This document shows positions 1 through 6,404 of a stretch of 8,542 nt of DNA, piece after piece (the first letter of the stretch is position 1; each line of letters opens with the position of its first letter). Under the pieces are notes generated by a model, which was not told the origin of the DNA, ran no database searches, and saw nothing but the letters and a program-made list of their open reading frames with translations. The stretch is from Alphaproteobacteria bacterium. Lineage in GTDB: Bacteria > Pseudomonadota > Alphaproteobacteria > RF32 > CAG-239. Both the position numbers and the translations under genes were made by a program. The DNA is taken from assembly GCA_017479785.1 (NCBI GenBank), contig JAFVBT010000059.1:1-8542 (forward strand), in the 5' to 3' direction.

Positions 1-305
1 CCGGCTTCTTTTTTGCCCGGTTCTTTAGATGCCGACTGAACACCGGCAGCTTTCTTAATCAAATAAGCCACAGGAGGAAGTTTCGTAATAAACGTAAAGC
101 TCTTATCATCATAAGCCGTGATGATAACCGGAACAGGAACGCCCGGTTCCATTTTTTGCGTTTGAGCGTTGAAAGCCTTACAAAATTCCATAATATTCAA
201 GCCTTTTTGGCCCAAAGCAGGACCAACCGGCGGAGAAGGGTTAGCTTTTCCGGCAGGTATTTGCAGCTTGATAAGACCTAAAATTTTCTTTTTAGATTTA
301 GCCAT
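1..305 (-). CDS. rplK: 50S ribosomal protein L11 (5' part, runs off the window)
   Basis: The minus strand encodes the first ~101 residues of ribosomal protein L11, which binds 23S rRNA at the GTPase-associated centre and takes part in factor-dependent GTP hydrolysis. The N-terminus MAKSKKKILGLIKLQIPAGK is followed by NPSPPVGPALGQKGLNIMEF, CKAFNAQT and SFTFITKLPP, the conserved L11 N-domain with the proline-rich segment bound by thiostrepton-type drugs. The start ATG at 303-305 is preceded by a GAGG ribosome binding site (312-315 on the plus strand). The Lys-rich stretch at residues 3-7 is slightly longer than in E. coli. The gene continues past base 1, where rplA would be expected. nusG, the usual upstream neighbour, is absent; a dsbD-type gene lies upstream instead. 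Identification is near certain. Confidence 0.97.
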   Translation of the reverse strand, partial: MAKSKKKILGLIKLQIPAGKANPSPPVGPALGQKGLNIMEFCKAFNAQTQKMEPGVPVPVIITAYDDKSFTFITKLPPVAYLIKKAAGVQSASKEPGKKEA

Positions 306-410
306 TTTATACCTCATTTACTGGGTTTGTGGTGAGACCATGGCTGGCCCTCCACAAATTATTATTAACACAATTCACACCGAACTTTAAACGAATCCGT
401 TCATTCGGCG
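306..410 (-). promoter_or_regulatory. Structured 5' leader of rplK with two hairpins
   Basis: About 105 bases lie between the predicted transcription start (~411) and the rplK start codon. In transcript sense the leader holds a small hairpin, CGAAT-GAACGG-ATTCG (392-407). Further on is a larger stem (326-358): outer arms TTTGTGG and CCACAAA (7 bp), an asymmetric AG/UCA internal loop, an inner GGCC/GGUC stem and the loop AGCCAU. The second structure ends about 20 bases before the start codon. In many bacteria ribosomal protein L1 represses the L11-L1 operon by binding an mRNA leader structure, so this is a candidate L1 target. I see the structure directly; its function is inferred, and I could not match it to a known L1 motif. 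Confidence 0.45.
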
Positions 411-417
411 CTTGTTT

Positions 418-445
418 TGTATATCATATAAAATATTTTTTGCAA
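418..445 (-). promoter_or_regulatory. Predicted sigma70-type promoter for rplK
   Basis: On the minus strand a -35 element TTGCAA (440-445) is followed after 16 bases by a -10 element TATACA (418-423), inside a very AT-rich stretch and 25 bases past the stop codon of the upstream dsbD gene. The predicted start near 411 gives a leader of about 105 bases. A dedicated promoter here would let rplK be expressed independently of dsbD. No convincing terminator hairpin separates dsbD from this promoter, so readthrough is also possible. Confidence 0.5.
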
Positions 446-469
446 GCACTTTTTTTAGTATTTTTCAGC

Positions 470-3175
470 TTATTTGTGCGACGCGTTATTCAGTAGATTT
501 TGCATATCATCCGGCGCCAGAATTTCCGGCAGAACCATCCCTTCGCGCATATACGGCGTATATAATACATAAAACGGAATCCCCTTACGGCCGAATTTTT
601 CCATATAATTCAATATGGTTTGGCTGTAATTGGTCCAATCAATGCGGATAATATCCAAATTATAATTCTTCTGCCAATTTTTTAAATTACTCTCGGTTAA
701 AACCAAGGCATCATTAACATGGCAAGTCATGCACCAATCCGCTCCAACCTCCAGCAACACGGAACGCCCCTCCGCCACTTTTTTGCGGATTATGTCCTGA
801 TTAAGTTCCGTGTGCCGATTAACCGTGTTGCGGGCATAATTGAAAATGCGGCTTTTTTGCGCGGCAGAACTGCACCACAGCAACATTGCCATAAATACTG
901 CCAACATAAAAGCGTGGCTTGCAATTTTTATTTTAAGCAACATTTTTTCGGTAATTCTCTCATCCAAAACGCCTTGCAGATAAAGTCCGAATTTGTGATA
1001 AATGTTAAATATCCACGTGAAGATTAAAACGCAACCGCCCATTTTTAAAACAAATTTTGTGTCCGTTTGCAACCAAATCAAATTCAAAAGCCACATAATT
1101 GTCAACAAAAGCATAATTTGCGCGGCAATATGCAGTTTTTGCATCCACTTGCCCGGTTTCGGGAAAATCTTTTCCGGTGCATTGGCAATAAGCGTAATCA
1201 AATACGGCAAGGAAAGTCCGAAGGCTACCGCAGACATTATAATAACCAACTCAATGTATGTGCCGCTTAAGGCAAAACCTATGGCTGTTGCCAAATAAGG
1301 CGCAGTGCATGGTGTTGACAACAAAACAATAAGTGCCCCAACGGCAAACGATGCCGCCTTACCGATACCGTTGTTTGAAAAACGGGAAACAATATCAAAA
1401 CTGACCGAACGGATGATAATAATAAATCCGGACAGCACAAATGTCATTATCACCAAAAAATTTATGTTTTGAAATTGCATACCCCAGCCGAGCGAATATC
1501 CGAGAAATTTTGCCAAACATAACACACCTATAAGAACGGCAAAACCGCAATATATTCCCCAACAGGTGTATGCCAGCGATTTTTTCAGTTGGCGGCGATT
1601 TTTTTCTTCCGCACGACTGACGGAAACAATTTTTAATGACAACACCGGAAATACGCACGGCATAAAATTCAAAATAAAGCCGCCGAATATTGCCAACAAT
1701 ATAAGTGCAACATTGAGGGTGTTTTTATCAGGCTCAAGCATTGATGCGGCAGAGGCCTTTTCGGTAAGGCGCAAATTATACAAATCATTCAAACCGGCAG
1801 TGATAATAAACTCGGCATTGCGCAAATCGGCATCTTTATTTAAAGGTATAAAAACAGCATCTATCCGATTGTCATACAAACGCAACATCGGCGCTGAAAA
1901 TAACGTAAATCCGGCAACTTCTTCAAGAAAAACCTTGAAGTTTTTAATGGTTTTATCTGTGGTAAACTGCAAAAAAACAGCCTGTCCGCCATCATATTCA
2001 TCTATAAAAATTTTCTTTAAGTGCAGATGTTTTTGCTCTGTTTTCGGCAAAGCCGCAATATGCTTATTAAAATAATTTCCGTACCCGTTCGGTTCAATTT
2101 CATCACCGCGCGGCATAAGCGTTTGCTCTAATTTTAATACATAATTATCACAAGCTAATTGATTGTCGCAACCAACCAATTTGATTTGGCCTTTCAAAGT
2201 GACAGGTTTATTAACATCTTCCACTTCAACCTTCAGAGGAATAATGAAATCGCCGAAGTATTTATGTGCTTCGGGATGCCTAACGGAATTAAGCGGAATC
2301 GGCAATGTAATTTGAATATTTTTCACATTTTCCGATTGAGACAAATCTATCTGCGGCTTGAGATGAGAAGCGTCAAGGTTGTTGGCTAACACAAAAGAAA
2401 ACGGCTCGGTTACAATGTGAATACCGAAATCTAATATTTTATTGTCATCAATATAAGTATGCGGGCTCATCATCCGCAGTTGAAACTCCGGCGTTGTCTG
2501 CCACTGTGTTATGCCAAGCTTGGAAAGCAACGGATTTTCATATTGTTGCCCGTAAAACCAAACTTTTTTCCAATCTATTTTTTCTAACGAGCGGTTTATT
2601 TTTTCTGATATTGATTGCTGATGTTCCGTTTCGCGAAATTTTTCAACAGCCTTGCGTTCTTCAGGATCTGAACTGTATGACAGGATTTTTTTGAAATTAT
2701 GCACCACATAAAACGAATCCGCCGGTGCTTCTTTATAATGAACCTCATCCGGTAAATCATAATCAAGTTCATTGTGCACAACCTTTTGTGCTTTCGGCAT
2801 CAGCTTGGTGGCAATATAGTTACCGTACAGTTCTTTCATTTTATTATATGCATGATCAGCATATTCCAAGAATTGTCTTCTTTCCTCCAATTTATCTTCA
2901 TCGGCGTCAGGGAAAAACTGCTTAAGAACATTCACAAAATCAGCATCGGCAATTTCATCGTACGAATATTTGCCATAAATATACTCCCCTATTTCCAAAA
3001 CAGAAGCTATGCTTTCGTTAAAATCAATACGGCTCAGTTCATCTTCTTCTTTTTGCTGCTCTATTTTACGGGTATATGCACCGGTAAAATCCTCCGGCAA
3101 ATTTGAAGCACGCGCATAATTTGCACCGTTGAAAAGCGATAAGAACAGCACTATATAATAAATTAAGTATTTCAT
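470..3175 (-). CDS. dsbD: DsbD/ScsB-family protein-disulfide reductase with extra N-terminal region
   Basis: A 901-residue inner-membrane protein expected to pass electrons from cytoplasmic thioredoxin to periplasmic thiol proteins. An N-terminal signal segment (residues 2-22) is followed by an unrecognised, Cys-free, acidic and charged region (~24-235). Next come a DsbD-alpha-like Ig-fold region (~250-355) with Cys336 and Cys342, spaced as C103/C109 of E. coli DsbD, and a further periplasmic stretch (~385-470). The ~8-helix transmembrane domain (~487-768) has the redox motifs FMPCVFPVLSLK (Cys507) and STPCTAPYL (Cys623). A C-terminal thioredoxin domain has WCMTC (Cys815/Cys818) and a cis-Pro motif GIPF (Pro867). 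All six redox cysteines are present, so the enzyme looks functional. E. coli DsbD is ~565 residues; the excess is the N-terminal part, making it more ScsB-like. The ribosome binding site before the ATG at 3173-3175 is weak. Confidence 0.92.
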   Translation of the reverse strand: MKYLIYYIVLFLSLFNGANYARASNLPEDFTGAYTRKIEQQKEEDELSRIDFNESIASVLEIGEYIYGKYSYDEIADADFVNVLKQFFPDADEDKLEERRQFLEYADHAYNKMKELYGNYIATKLMPKAQKVVHNELDYDLPDEVHYKEAPADSFYVVHNFKKILSYSSDPEERKAVEKFRETEHQQSISEKINRSLEKIDWKKVWFYGQQYENPLLSKLGITQWQTTPEFQLRMMSPHTYIDDNKILDFGIHIVTEPFSFVLANNLDASHLKPQIDLSQSENVKNIQITLPIPLNSVRHPEAHKYFGDFIIPLKVEVEDVNKPVTLKGQIKLVGCDNQLACDNYVLKLEQTLMPRGDEIEPNGYGNYFNKHIAALPKTEQKHLHLKKIFIDEYDGGQAVFLQFTTDKTIKNFKVFLEEVAGFTLFSAPMLRLYDNRIDAVFIPLNKDADLRNAEFIITAGLNDLYNLRLTEKASAASMLEPDKNTLNVALILLAIFGGFILNFMPCVFPVLSLKIVSVSRAEEKNRRQLKKSLAYTCWGIYCGFAVLIGVLCLAKFLGYSLGWGMQFQNINFLVIMTFVLSGFIIIIRSVSFDIVSRFSNNGIGKAASFAVGALIVLLSTPCTAPYLATAIGFALSGTYIELVIIMSAVAFGLSLPYLITLIANAPEKIFPKPGKWMQKLHIAAQIMLLLTIMWLLNLIWLQTDTKFVLKMGGCVLIFTWIFNIYHKFGLYLQGVLDERITEKMLLKIKIASHAFMLAVFMAMLLWCSSAAQKSRIFNYARNTVNRHTELNQDIIRKKVAEGRSVLLEVGADWCMTCHVNDALVLTESNLKNWQKNYNLDIIRIDWTNYSQTILNYMEKFGRKGIPFYVLYTPYMREGMVLPEILAPDDMQNLLNNASHK

Positions 3176-3269
3176 ATTGATTTCATAAGTTTTTTCACTT
3201 AACCTTTGTTAAAATTTATGATATACTGAAAATAGTAAAAAAAAAATTAGCTTTTACGGTTATAGGACG
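3176..3269. promoter_or_regulatory. Divergent dsbD / yqgE intergenic region with a predicted yqgE promoter
   Basis: This 94-base AT-rich gap separates two divergent genes. On the plus strand a -35-like TTAACC (3199-3204) and a -10 TATACT (3222-3227) are 17 bases apart, giving a predicted start near 3234. A run of ten A residues (3237-3246) lies at the beginning of that transcript. The inverted repeat TTAAC-CTTT-GTTAA (3199-3212) overlaps the -35 and could be an operator. No convincing promoter was found for dsbD on the minus strand; weak candidates overlap the same bases. Confidence 0.45.
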
Positions 3270-3845
3270 ATGGATAATTTTGATGAAAAATATGCGCTGA
3301 CGGGAAAATTTTTGATTGCAACGCCACACCTCAATGACGATGATTACTTCGGGCATTCTCTGATATATTTGTGCTCACACGGGCGCAACGGCGCCATGGG
3401 CGTTATCGTCAATAAACGCTTGGATGCGTATACGTTTTCGGATTTAACCATGCAATTGCCGGTTCAAAATTATGCCAAGCTCAATGAAGTTAATTTGTAT
3501 AGCGGCGGTCCGCTTGAAAAAGTGCGCGGAATGGTCGTTCACTCAACCGATTATGTGCGTGACGGCACAATCGTTATCGGCAACGGCATTGCCGTATCTT
3601 CCACCACAGAGATTATCGCCGACATTGCCTTTGACCAAGGACCTTCCGATAAACTCGTCGCTTTAGGATATTCTTTTTGGCAGCCGCGCCAATTGGAAGC
3701 CGAGATTTTCCGCAATGACTGGCTGGTTATTAATGCCGACAAAGAACTTTTGTTCCGCACCAAAGACGAGGAAAAATGGCAACGAGCCATTGACGAATCC
3801 GGAATTAATCTTGAGCGCATGATCGGCATTACCGGTCATAGTTAA
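3270..3845 (+). CDS. yqgE: YqgE/AlgH family protein (UPF0301)
   Basis: A 191-residue cytosolic protein of the YqgE/AlgH family, close to the family's usual ~185 residues. Family landmarks run in order: G-K-FLIATPHL near residues 12-21, HGRNGAMGVIVNK (~37-49), SGGPLEKVRGMVVHS (~78-92), LVALGYSFW plus QLEAEI (~129-147), and KW near the C-terminus. There is no signal peptide or membrane segment. The molecular role of the family is not settled; a link to alginate regulation gave AlgH its name in Pseudomonas. The ATG at 3270 follows a good AGGA ribosome binding site. The gene is divergent from dsbD and convergent with the FtsK-like gene, with only 14 bases between the two stop codons and no visible terminator hairpin. 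Confidence 0.93.
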   Translation: MDNFDEKYALTGKFLIATPHLNDDDYFGHSLIYLCSHGRNGAMGVIVNKRLDAYTFSDLTMQLPVQNYAKLNEVNLYSGGPLEKVRGMVVHSTDYVRDGTIVIGNGIAVSSTTEIIADIAFDQGPSDKLVALGYSFWQPRQLEAEIFRNDWLVINADKELLFRTKDEEKWQRAIDESGINLERMIGITGHS

Positions 3846-3859
3846 TATGCCGAATTTCC

Positions 3860-5242
3860 TTATTTCTTTTTATTCAGGCTATCCAAAACCGCTTGTGTAA
3901 TGGCACGTTTAGCTTGTGCCTTCACCGAACGTTTAACGGATTTAGCCGCCGAAGTGGCTGCGCCGGATATAATATCGGATGTTGATTTTTTAGACGATGA
4001 CTTTGTCATGTTGGTCACAATTCCCATTACAATCGCCAACAAAAAATTCACAACACGACGCTGGTTCACCTTACCGATGCGCTCCCACCAATCTCTAAAT
4101 TTACCCATCATGCCTTTTTTAGGTTCCTCGCGGCTGCTTTGGTAATTTTGCTGAGCCTGTTGCTGTCTTTGAGCCAAGATATCTCTAAATTTTTGCGGTT
4201 CGGCACAGCGATACGGCTCAAGCATATTCATAATATCCTGATTGGAAACATATGCCCCCAAAACACGCGTTAACGTGCCGTTTTCTTCCAGCAACAGTGA
4301 ATCGCCGCGTCCGAGCAACATTTCCGCACCGGTGTAATTCAAAATCGTCATAGAATCCGTCGGTGATGAAACCTTATATGACAAACGCGTCGGCAAATTT
4401 GCCTTAATTGTTCCGGTAATAACATCAACCGACGGGCGTTGCGTGGCAATAATCAAATGAATGCCGGCGGCACGCGATTTCTGTGCCAACATCAAAACCT
4501 GTTTTTCAACGCTTTTATCAAACATTATCAAATCGGAAAACTCATCAATCACACAAACGATATAAGGCATTTTCAAGCCTTTTTCCTGATATTCGCCGAT
4601 ATTGCGCACCATTTCTTTCTCAAACAGTGTGTAGCGATAATTCATTTCGTTAACCAACTGTTCCAAACAAGCACTGGCTTCATTCATATCGGTAATGACC
4701 GGTGTGTACATATATTTTTGATTGTTATACATACTGAATTCAATGCGTTTCGGATCAATCAACACAAATTGCAAGTCTTCCGGTCTTTTCTTATTAATCA
4801 GCGATAAAATAAAAGAGTTCAGCCCGACGGATTTACCCGATCCGGTTGTGCCGGCAACCAACAAATGCGGCATTTTGCTTAAATCTTTCATAACCGGAAC
4901 GCCGCGCATATTCACACCGACACATATCGGTAATGCATAGGCGGATTTTATAAATTCGGCCGAATAAACAATCGGCGGAAACGGAATTGTCTGCGCCTGC
5001 GGTTGCGGTATTTCAAAACTGATATAAGTAGAATTCGGAATTTCGGTCACGCGAATACCGCTAACACCAAGTTCCCGCGCTATATCCCTGACCATTTTTT
5101 CAACATAGGCGAATTTAGAACCTTCAGCCAATTTAAATTCCACATCGGTAATCAACGGTCCTTCGGTAATTGTGCCGAGCGAGCCGAAAATTCCGAAGTG
5201 TGCCAACGTGTGCGGCAGTTTTGTTTCCAAGTCCTCTATCAC
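3860..5242 (-). CDS. Minimal FtsK/SpoIIIE-like DNA translocase (motor only)
   Basis: A 460-residue FtsK/SpoIIIE-type ATPase, presumably moving double-stranded DNA as a hexamer. It starts directly at the alpha domain (GPLITDVEFKLAEG, ~28-41). Walker A is GTTGSGKS (131-138), followed by FVLIDPKRIEFS (159-170), Walker B CVIDEFSDL (230-238) and ATQRPSVDVITG with IKANLPTR (266-286). GAEMLLGRGDSLL (305-317) precedes a Gln-rich linker (357-368). The N-terminal membrane region and the C-terminal winged-helix gamma domain of normal FtsK are missing. The C-terminus instead has a short hydrophobic stretch (~397-411) and a Lys/Ala/Ser-rich basic tail (413-460). The family motif DSRTIL reads DSMTIL (Met298). 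The start is GTG (5240-5242): an in-frame TAA lies four codons upstream, and AAGGG sits at a good distance. It starts 2 bases after the bamE stop, so translation is probably coupled. A full-length FtsK is presumably encoded elsewhere. Confidence 0.9.
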   Translation of the reverse strand: MIEDLETKLPHTLAHFGIFGSLGTITEGPLITDVEFKLAEGSKFAYVEKMVRDIARELGVSGIRVTEIPNSTYISFEIPQPQAQTIPFPPIVYSAEFIKSAYALPICVGVNMRGVPVMKDLSKMPHLLVAGTTGSGKSVGLNSFILSLINKKRPEDLQFVLIDPKRIEFSMYNNQKYMYTPVITDMNEASACLEQLVNEMNYRYTLFEKEMVRNIGEYQEKGLKMPYIVCVIDEFSDLIMFDKSVEKQVLMLAQKSRAAGIHLIIATQRPSVDVITGTIKANLPTRLSYKVSSPTDSMTILNYTGAEMLLGRGDSLLLEENGTLTRVLGAYVSNQDIMNMLEPYRCAEPQKFRDILAQRQQQAQQNYQSSREEPKKGMMGKFRDWWERIGKVNQRRVVNFLLAIVMGIVTNMTKSSSKKSTSDIISGAATSAAKSVKRSVKAQAKRAITQAVLDSLNKKK

Positions 5243-5244
5243 GA

Positions 5245-5700
5245 TTATACACCCTTACCCGACTTACCGCCACCGAACGGCATATAAGAGCCGACACCGC
5301 CGAAATACTTACGGAAGAATCCTTGTTTTCTCTCGGCAGACTCGGTAACATCTTTATCTATGCTTATATTGTTGGCATCTGCCAGTGTACGCGTTTCAAT
5401 TTTACTGACTTTATTATCATCAAAGGTAATAGCCAAAACTTTACGGTCAATTTCCTGCGGACGCATAAATGCTACACGTTTTACCGTTGAAGACATATAT
5501 ATCCAATGGTCATCACTCAAACCGGTTGTTAAGCTCGGCGCACCTAAAATATCATTAACTTCTGCCTTTGTTTGCCCGTTTCTGATTTGCGCTATTTTTT
5601 CACTGTCAGGCATATTACCGTTGTGATCTAAAAACAAGTCACTTGAACAGGCACTGCATAACAAAGCCGTGCACATAAAAAATAAATTGCGTATTGACAT
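5245..5700 (-). CDS. bamE: Outer-membrane assembly lipoprotein BamE (SmpA/OmlA family)
   Basis: A 151-residue lipoprotein predicted to be BamE, the small subunit of the BAM complex that folds beta-barrel proteins into the outer membrane. The N-terminal signal ends in a lipobox-like LLCSAC with the lipidated Cys at position 18; the -3 residue is Cys rather than the usual Leu. The SmpA/OmlA fold is marked by IRNGQTKAEVNDILGAPS (~39-56), DDHWIYMSS and VLAITFDDNKVSKIE. The C-terminus is Gly/Lys-rich and probably disordered. The ATG at 5698-5700 follows AAGGAA at good spacing. The gene is divergent from yceD, an arrangement I recall from other Alphaproteobacteria, and heads a unit with the FtsK-like gene. 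Confidence 0.92.
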   Translation of the reverse strand: MSIRNLFFMCTALLCSACSSDLFLDHNGNMPDSEKIAQIRNGQTKAEVNDILGAPSLTTGLSDDHWIYMSSTVKRVAFMRPQEIDRKVLAITFDDNKVSKIETRTLADANNISIDKDVTESAERKQGFFRKYFGGVGSYMPFGGGKSGKGV

Positions 5701-5758
5701 CTGTTTTATTCCTTATATTTATAATTTATACAGCTATATATAACACAAGGATTTTATA
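5694..5758. promoter_or_regulatory. Divergent bamE / yceD promoter region
   Basis: Only 58 bases separate two start codons pointing in opposite directions, so both promoters must share them. On the plus strand a perfect TATAAT lies at 5720-5725 and a perfect TTGACA at 5694-5699, but the 20-base spacer is longer than normal and the -35 overlaps the bamE start codon. An alternative -10, TTTATA (5718-5723), would give an 18-base spacer. On the minus strand TTGTGT followed by TTATAA is a weak candidate for bamE. Good ribosome binding sites face both ways: AAGG at 5747-5750 for yceD and AAGGAA for bamE. Confidence 0.4.
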
Positions 5759-6277
5759 ATGCAAAAAAAATTTTCATATCCTCTCAAAATAGATGAATTA
5801 AATCAGAATCAATACAGGTTTGAGATTAATGCCGACCAACACGAACTGACCGATATTGCCGAAATACTAAAGGTTGAGGAAGCCGAAAAATTTGCGGCGG
5901 AACTTTTTTTAAAGCGTAATATTAAAGAGCACAGTTTAAAAGTTTGGGGAACGGTGAATGCTCAATTAATGCTCCAAAGCGTTATCAGCTTAGAAAATTT
6001 TTTACAAGAATATAATGTACCTTTTACCCTCACCTATGATACAACGGCAACTTACCAAGATATAAAAGAGATGGACACCGGTATTAATGATGAAGTGCCT
6101 GATATTATAGAAAACGGCGAAATTAATTTGGCAGATATTGCCTTGGAGCAAATTGCCCTTAACATGGAAGATTATCCGCGCGCTAAAGGCGAAATTTTTG
6201 ATTTCAATCAATATCTTAAACAAGAAGAAACTTCAAAAGAAAATCCTTTTGCCGTTTTGCAAAAACTGAAAAAATAA
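5759..6277 (+). CDS. yceD: YceD family protein (DUF177)
   Basis: A 172-residue, Cys-free acidic protein of the DUF177/YceD family, matching the usual length (E. coli YceD, 173 residues). The diagnostic part is the C-terminal half: ENGEINLADIALEQIALNME followed by DYPRAKG (~120-146), ending in NPFAVLQKLKK as in alphaproteobacterial members. YceD is often encoded next to rpmF (ribosomal protein L32) and has been linked to 23S rRNA metabolism in plants and bacteria; its exact role is not visible from sequence. Here rpmF does not follow. The next gene on this strand is ctrA, 127 bases downstream. The ATG at 5759 follows AAGG at good spacing. No intrinsic terminator was seen after the stop. Confidence 0.88.
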   Translation: MQKKFSYPLKIDELNQNQYRFEINADQHELTDIAEILKVEEAEKFAAELFLKRNIKEHSLKVWGTVNAQLMLQSVISLENFLQEYNVPFTLTYDTTATYQDIKEMDTGINDEVPDIIENGEINLADIALEQIALNMEDYPRAKGEIFDFNQYLKQEETSKENPFAVLQKLKK

Positions 6278-6313
6278 GCATATTTCCCGACTGTTTACAA
6301 AAAAAATACAATG

Positions 6314-6333
6314 TTGTTAATAATTATTAACAA
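6314..6333. promoter_or_regulatory. Perfect 20-bp palindrome upstream of ctrA, candidate operator
   Basis: TTGTTAATAATTATTAACAA is a perfect 20-base inverted repeat with no spacer. It contains two TTAA half-sites 6 bases apart, one base less than the known CtrA recognition pattern TTAA-N7-TTAA. It lies 71 bases upstream of the ctrA start codon and just upstream of the predicted -35, a usual place for an activator. Autoregulation by CtrA is a reasonable inference from Caulobacter. The dyad symmetry also fits another dimeric regulator. It lacks a GC-rich stem and T-run, so it is not an intrinsic terminator of yceD. Confidence 0.5.
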
Positions 6334-6337
6334 GTGC

Positions 6338-6365
6338 TTTCCATTTGAGATATTTTGTTTAGAAT
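6338..6365 (+). promoter_or_regulatory. Predicted ctrA promoter
   Basis: TTTCCA (6338-6343) and TAGAAT (6360-6365) match a -35/-10 pair with a 16-base spacer; the -10 differs from consensus at one base. The predicted start near 6372 gives a ~33-base leader carrying AAAGG as ribosome binding site, 8 bases before the ctrA ATG. The -35 match is only moderate, which would fit a promoter needing an activator at the adjacent palindrome. Confidence 0.4.
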
Positions 6366-6404
6366 GACATCATTGACGGGATTTTTTTATGAAAGGCAAA
6401 AGCG

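Noticed and set aside
1566..2075. 169-codon plus-strand ORF antisense to dsbD
   Set aside because: It lies wholly within dsbD on the opposite strand, has no recognisable motif or ribosome binding site, and dsbD shows clear family motifs there.
3846..3859. Bidirectional terminator between yqgE and the FtsK-like gene
   Set aside because: The 14-base gap and adjacent coding bases contain no stem-loop.
6314..6333. Intrinsic terminator of yceD
   Set aside because: The palindrome is entirely AT-rich except for one G and one C, has no loop and is not followed by a T-run.
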